Notes under the pieces: model-generated | The model's database searches: none | The model's input: only the letters and a program-made list of their open reading frames with translations | What the model was told of the DNA's origin: nothing | Origin: CAJCJE01 sp035948315 | GTDB taxonomy: Bacteria; Actinomycetota; Actinomycetes; Mycobacteriales; Pseudonocardiaceae | NCBI GenBank assembly: GCA_035948315.1 | Contig: DASZJG010000071.1 | Location: 137,847-201,846 of the forward strand | DNA: 64,000 nucleotides | Reading direction: 5' to 3' | Position numbers and translations under genes: made by a program | Shown: piece after piece, positions 62,692 through 64,000 of the stretch | Layout of the letters: each line of letters opens with the position of its first letter | Position numbering within the stretch: the first letter of the stretch is position 1

Positions 62692-62984
62692 CTAGTGCGG
62701 CGTGTTGTCGCTGTCGGGCAGGTTGACGCGCCGCCGGGCCAACATGTGCAGGGCGGACTGTTGGGTCTGTTCTGTCTGCTGAGCGAGGCTGCTGACGGCG
62801 ACCGCGGCGACATTGACCACACTGACGAGGCAGTCGCGTAACCTTCCTCGGCACGGATCGACTCGATGCGTTCGGCGAGGTAGTCCGAGTCATAGCGGTG
62901 CTCGATCAATGCGGTCATGAAGCCAACGCCGACCAGGCCGCTCTCGCGTTGCTCGTTGACTATCCGCGCAGTGTGGCAGATCAC
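62692..62984 (-). pseudogene. small frameshifted gene of unknown family
   Basis: From 62984 the frame encodes VGFMTALIEHRYDSDYLAER and IESIRAEEG. After a frame change near 62840 a different minus frame continues VVNVAAVAVSSLAQQTEQTQ and SALHMLARRRVNLPDSDNTPH to a stop at 62692. Both parts are helix-forming and free of stops in the appropriate frame, so one original gene of about 95 codons is likely. No family recognised. Confidence 0.35.
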
Positions 62985-63001
62985 GCGAAACCAATCAGGC
63001 T

Positions 63002-63018
63002 CTGTCCATTATGGACAG
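63002..63018. promoter_or_regulatory. 17-bp inverted repeat
   Basis: CTGTCCAT, one base, then ATGGACAG, perfect. It lies just upstream of the frameshifted minus-strand gene and 47 bases downstream of the next membrane-protein stop codon. It could be an operator or a weak terminator. Confidence 0.45.
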
Positions 63019-63064
63019 GTCATGATCTGGGGCCCAGCGGCCTTTGCAACAGGACTGTTCTCCA

Positions 63065-63427
63065 TCAGCACACAGTCGTCCACGTAGTCGGGTTGTTCTG
63101 AATGCAGGTGTCGTAAGTGGTCACCGCCCCGACAGACGCGAGTGCGACCAGGAAGACGATCGTGAGGATGATCGCACCGACAGCTGCCACCAGACCAGTG
63201 CATAGTCCTGCGATCGCCATGCCGCGCCCGGACTTGTTCTCTCGCTGCGCCCGCTGCATGCCCAGTGCAGAGAGCACGATCGCAACAGCAGCGATGATCA
63301 CGCCACCGAAGGGGATCCACTCGCAGCCGCTCAGGGCTACGATGCCCACGACCATGCCAGCGATGCATATCCCACTGTACGGTTGCCGTGCGGGCTGAGC
63401 TACCACGTATACCGGCTGGTCAGTCAT
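63065..63427 (-). CDS. small DUF4190-like membrane protein
   Basis: 120 residues: a short Pro/Gln-rich N-terminus (MTDQPVYVVAQPARQPYSG), then three helices (ICIAGMVVGIVALSG, IPFGGVIIAAVAIVLSALGM, AIAGLCTGLVAAVGAIILTIVFLVAL) with the GMAIAGLCTGLVAAVGAII repeat typical of DUF4190 proteins. GAGAGG precedes the ATG at 63427. Function unknown. Confidence 0.75.
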   Translation of the reverse strand: MTDQPVYVVAQPARQPYSGICIAGMVVGIVALSGCEWIPFGGVIIAAVAIVLSALGMQRAQRENKSGRGMAIAGLCTGLVAAVGAIILTIVFLVALASVGAVTTYDTCIQNNPTTWTTVC

Positions 63428-63838
63428 TGCGAGACCTCTCGGCAAATAACCTTGTTACAGCTACTGCGTGCGCTGTAGCTGCGAGAAACTACGCTCGGGT
63501 CGTTCCCCTTTGTGTGGCATCGTCGTACGACTACAGGTATCGATCCGTGTCGTGGTTGTGTTTCAAGGGATGGTCCGATACCTCAGCGTCTCGTAATTAC
63601 GTAACTCCACACTGGGACCGTCCGCGTCGTTCCGCTCCGGACACTGGAATGCTTGAATAGGTTCCTCGTCCCTACCTTCTGCGGCCTCCTCCGTGGTTCC
63701 TGGGCCGCTGCCCTTCTACTCCGCCGCGCGCCGGGACCGACCGCCAGGCCGCATGCACCGCTGGCGCCGGACCAGGACAGACAGCCAATGGGGGGAACCG
63801 TTTGCGGTCGGGTATCGGGACCGACCAGAATCGCCCAT
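63428..63838. other. intergenic region, no gene recognised
   Basis: 411 bases between a minus-strand membrane protein and the plus-strand gene at the right edge. It includes a 7-bp hairpin (CAGCTAC / GTAGCTG, 63458-63481) and a CGTAATTACG palindrome near 63593. GC content is visibly lower than average around 63440-63620. No coding frame is convincing. Confidence 0.5.
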
Positions 63839-64000
63839 GTGACTGCATTGGCGCTGACCGCGGAGCGTCGCGAGGAACTGGCCGCATTGCTAGATGATGA
63901 TCAGCGGCTGCGATCCGAGTACCCAAAGGTGGCTGAGTACCTCGACATGGCGCCAAACTTGCCTGGCACGGGCAACACCGACATGGACGCGGCGTTCGAC
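63839..64000 (+). CDS. partial gene running off the right edge
   Basis: From a GTG codon, 54 codons are open to the end of the window, starting MTALALTAERREELAALLDD and containing SEYPKVAEYLDMAPNLPGTG. The sequence is acidic and helical at first. Its codon third positions are GC-rich as in real genes here. Family not recognisable from this fragment; no strong ribosome binding site. Confidence 0.5.
   Translation, partial: MTALALTAERREELAALLDDDQRLRSEYPKVAEYLDMAPNLPGTGNTDMDAAFD

Overview
The window is chromosomal DNA of a high-GC actinobacterium. GTG and TTG starts are frequent, genes are dense, and codon third positions are strongly GC-biased. The order fasR-fabD-fabH-acpP-fabF with a DUF3145 gene just downstream is the actinobacterial type II fatty-acid-synthase locus. 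Together with the nearby aceE, a DasR-type site, an Lsr2-like protein, DUF3558 and MpaB-family proteins, it suggests Pseudonocardiaceae (Amycolatopsis or a relative). The genus is an inference.

Layout. Positions 1-14000 are mostly core: aceE with a clear terminator, an Lrp regulator, a membrane protein convergent with pnuC, a GNAT enzyme divergent from fasR, the fab operon, two anchored proteins of unknown function and a MarR regulator. Positions 14000-22200 are an ion-homeostasis block: a two-gene CrcB/FluC fluoride channel behind a possible fluoride riboswitch, an ArsR regulator divergent from an MgtA-type P-type ATPase whose leader carries a strong short upstream ORF, then MgtC, a double-domain ABC permease and its ATPase. 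Positions 22200-29200 hold 3-hydroxybutyryl-CoA dehydrogenase, an unusual Lsr2-domain protein with a histone-H1-like tail, an MpaB-type protein, a receptor Ser/Thr kinase, a secreted GH20 hexosaminidase behind a DasR-like box, and a DUF3558 lipoprotein. Positions 29300-36200 are a mixed accessory stretch (GNAT, ABM monooxygenase, AhpD-like protein, an orphan periplasmic-binding-protein fragment, MsrA, a frameshifted ABC exporter, VapBC, a CAU tRNA).

Positions 36200-46300 hold a GntR-TetR fusion regulator divergent from an FAD monooxygenase. A tight six-gene operon follows (two enolase-superfamily enzymes, a lipoprotein binding protein, two permeases, one double ATPase), divergent from its probable FCD-type GntR repressor. 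Positions 46400-52700 carry an acyl-CoA ligase, a beta-hydroxyacid-dehydrogenase-like enzyme, a carotenoid oxygenase operon with a PadR regulator, and a LysR regulator. From 52700 to the right edge the DNA is patchier: small membrane proteins, a zinc-ribbon protein, a truncated TetR next to an SDR, a PHP phosphoesterase, a winged-helix/membrane-protein operon with a 28-bp perfect palindrome, a YdcF protein, a TetR-controlled divergent pair with twin operators, a multiply frameshifted secreted beta-propeller pseudogene, and a gene running off the right end.

The most interesting items are the Lsr2 N-terminal domain fused to a Lys/Ala/Pro tail in place of its DNA-binding domain, the mgtA-mgtC-ABC locus with a candidate regulatory leader peptide, and several strong uncharacterised palindromic operators. 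Three genes carry apparent single-base deletions in or near G/C-rich runs, so assembly errors must be excluded before calling them dead.
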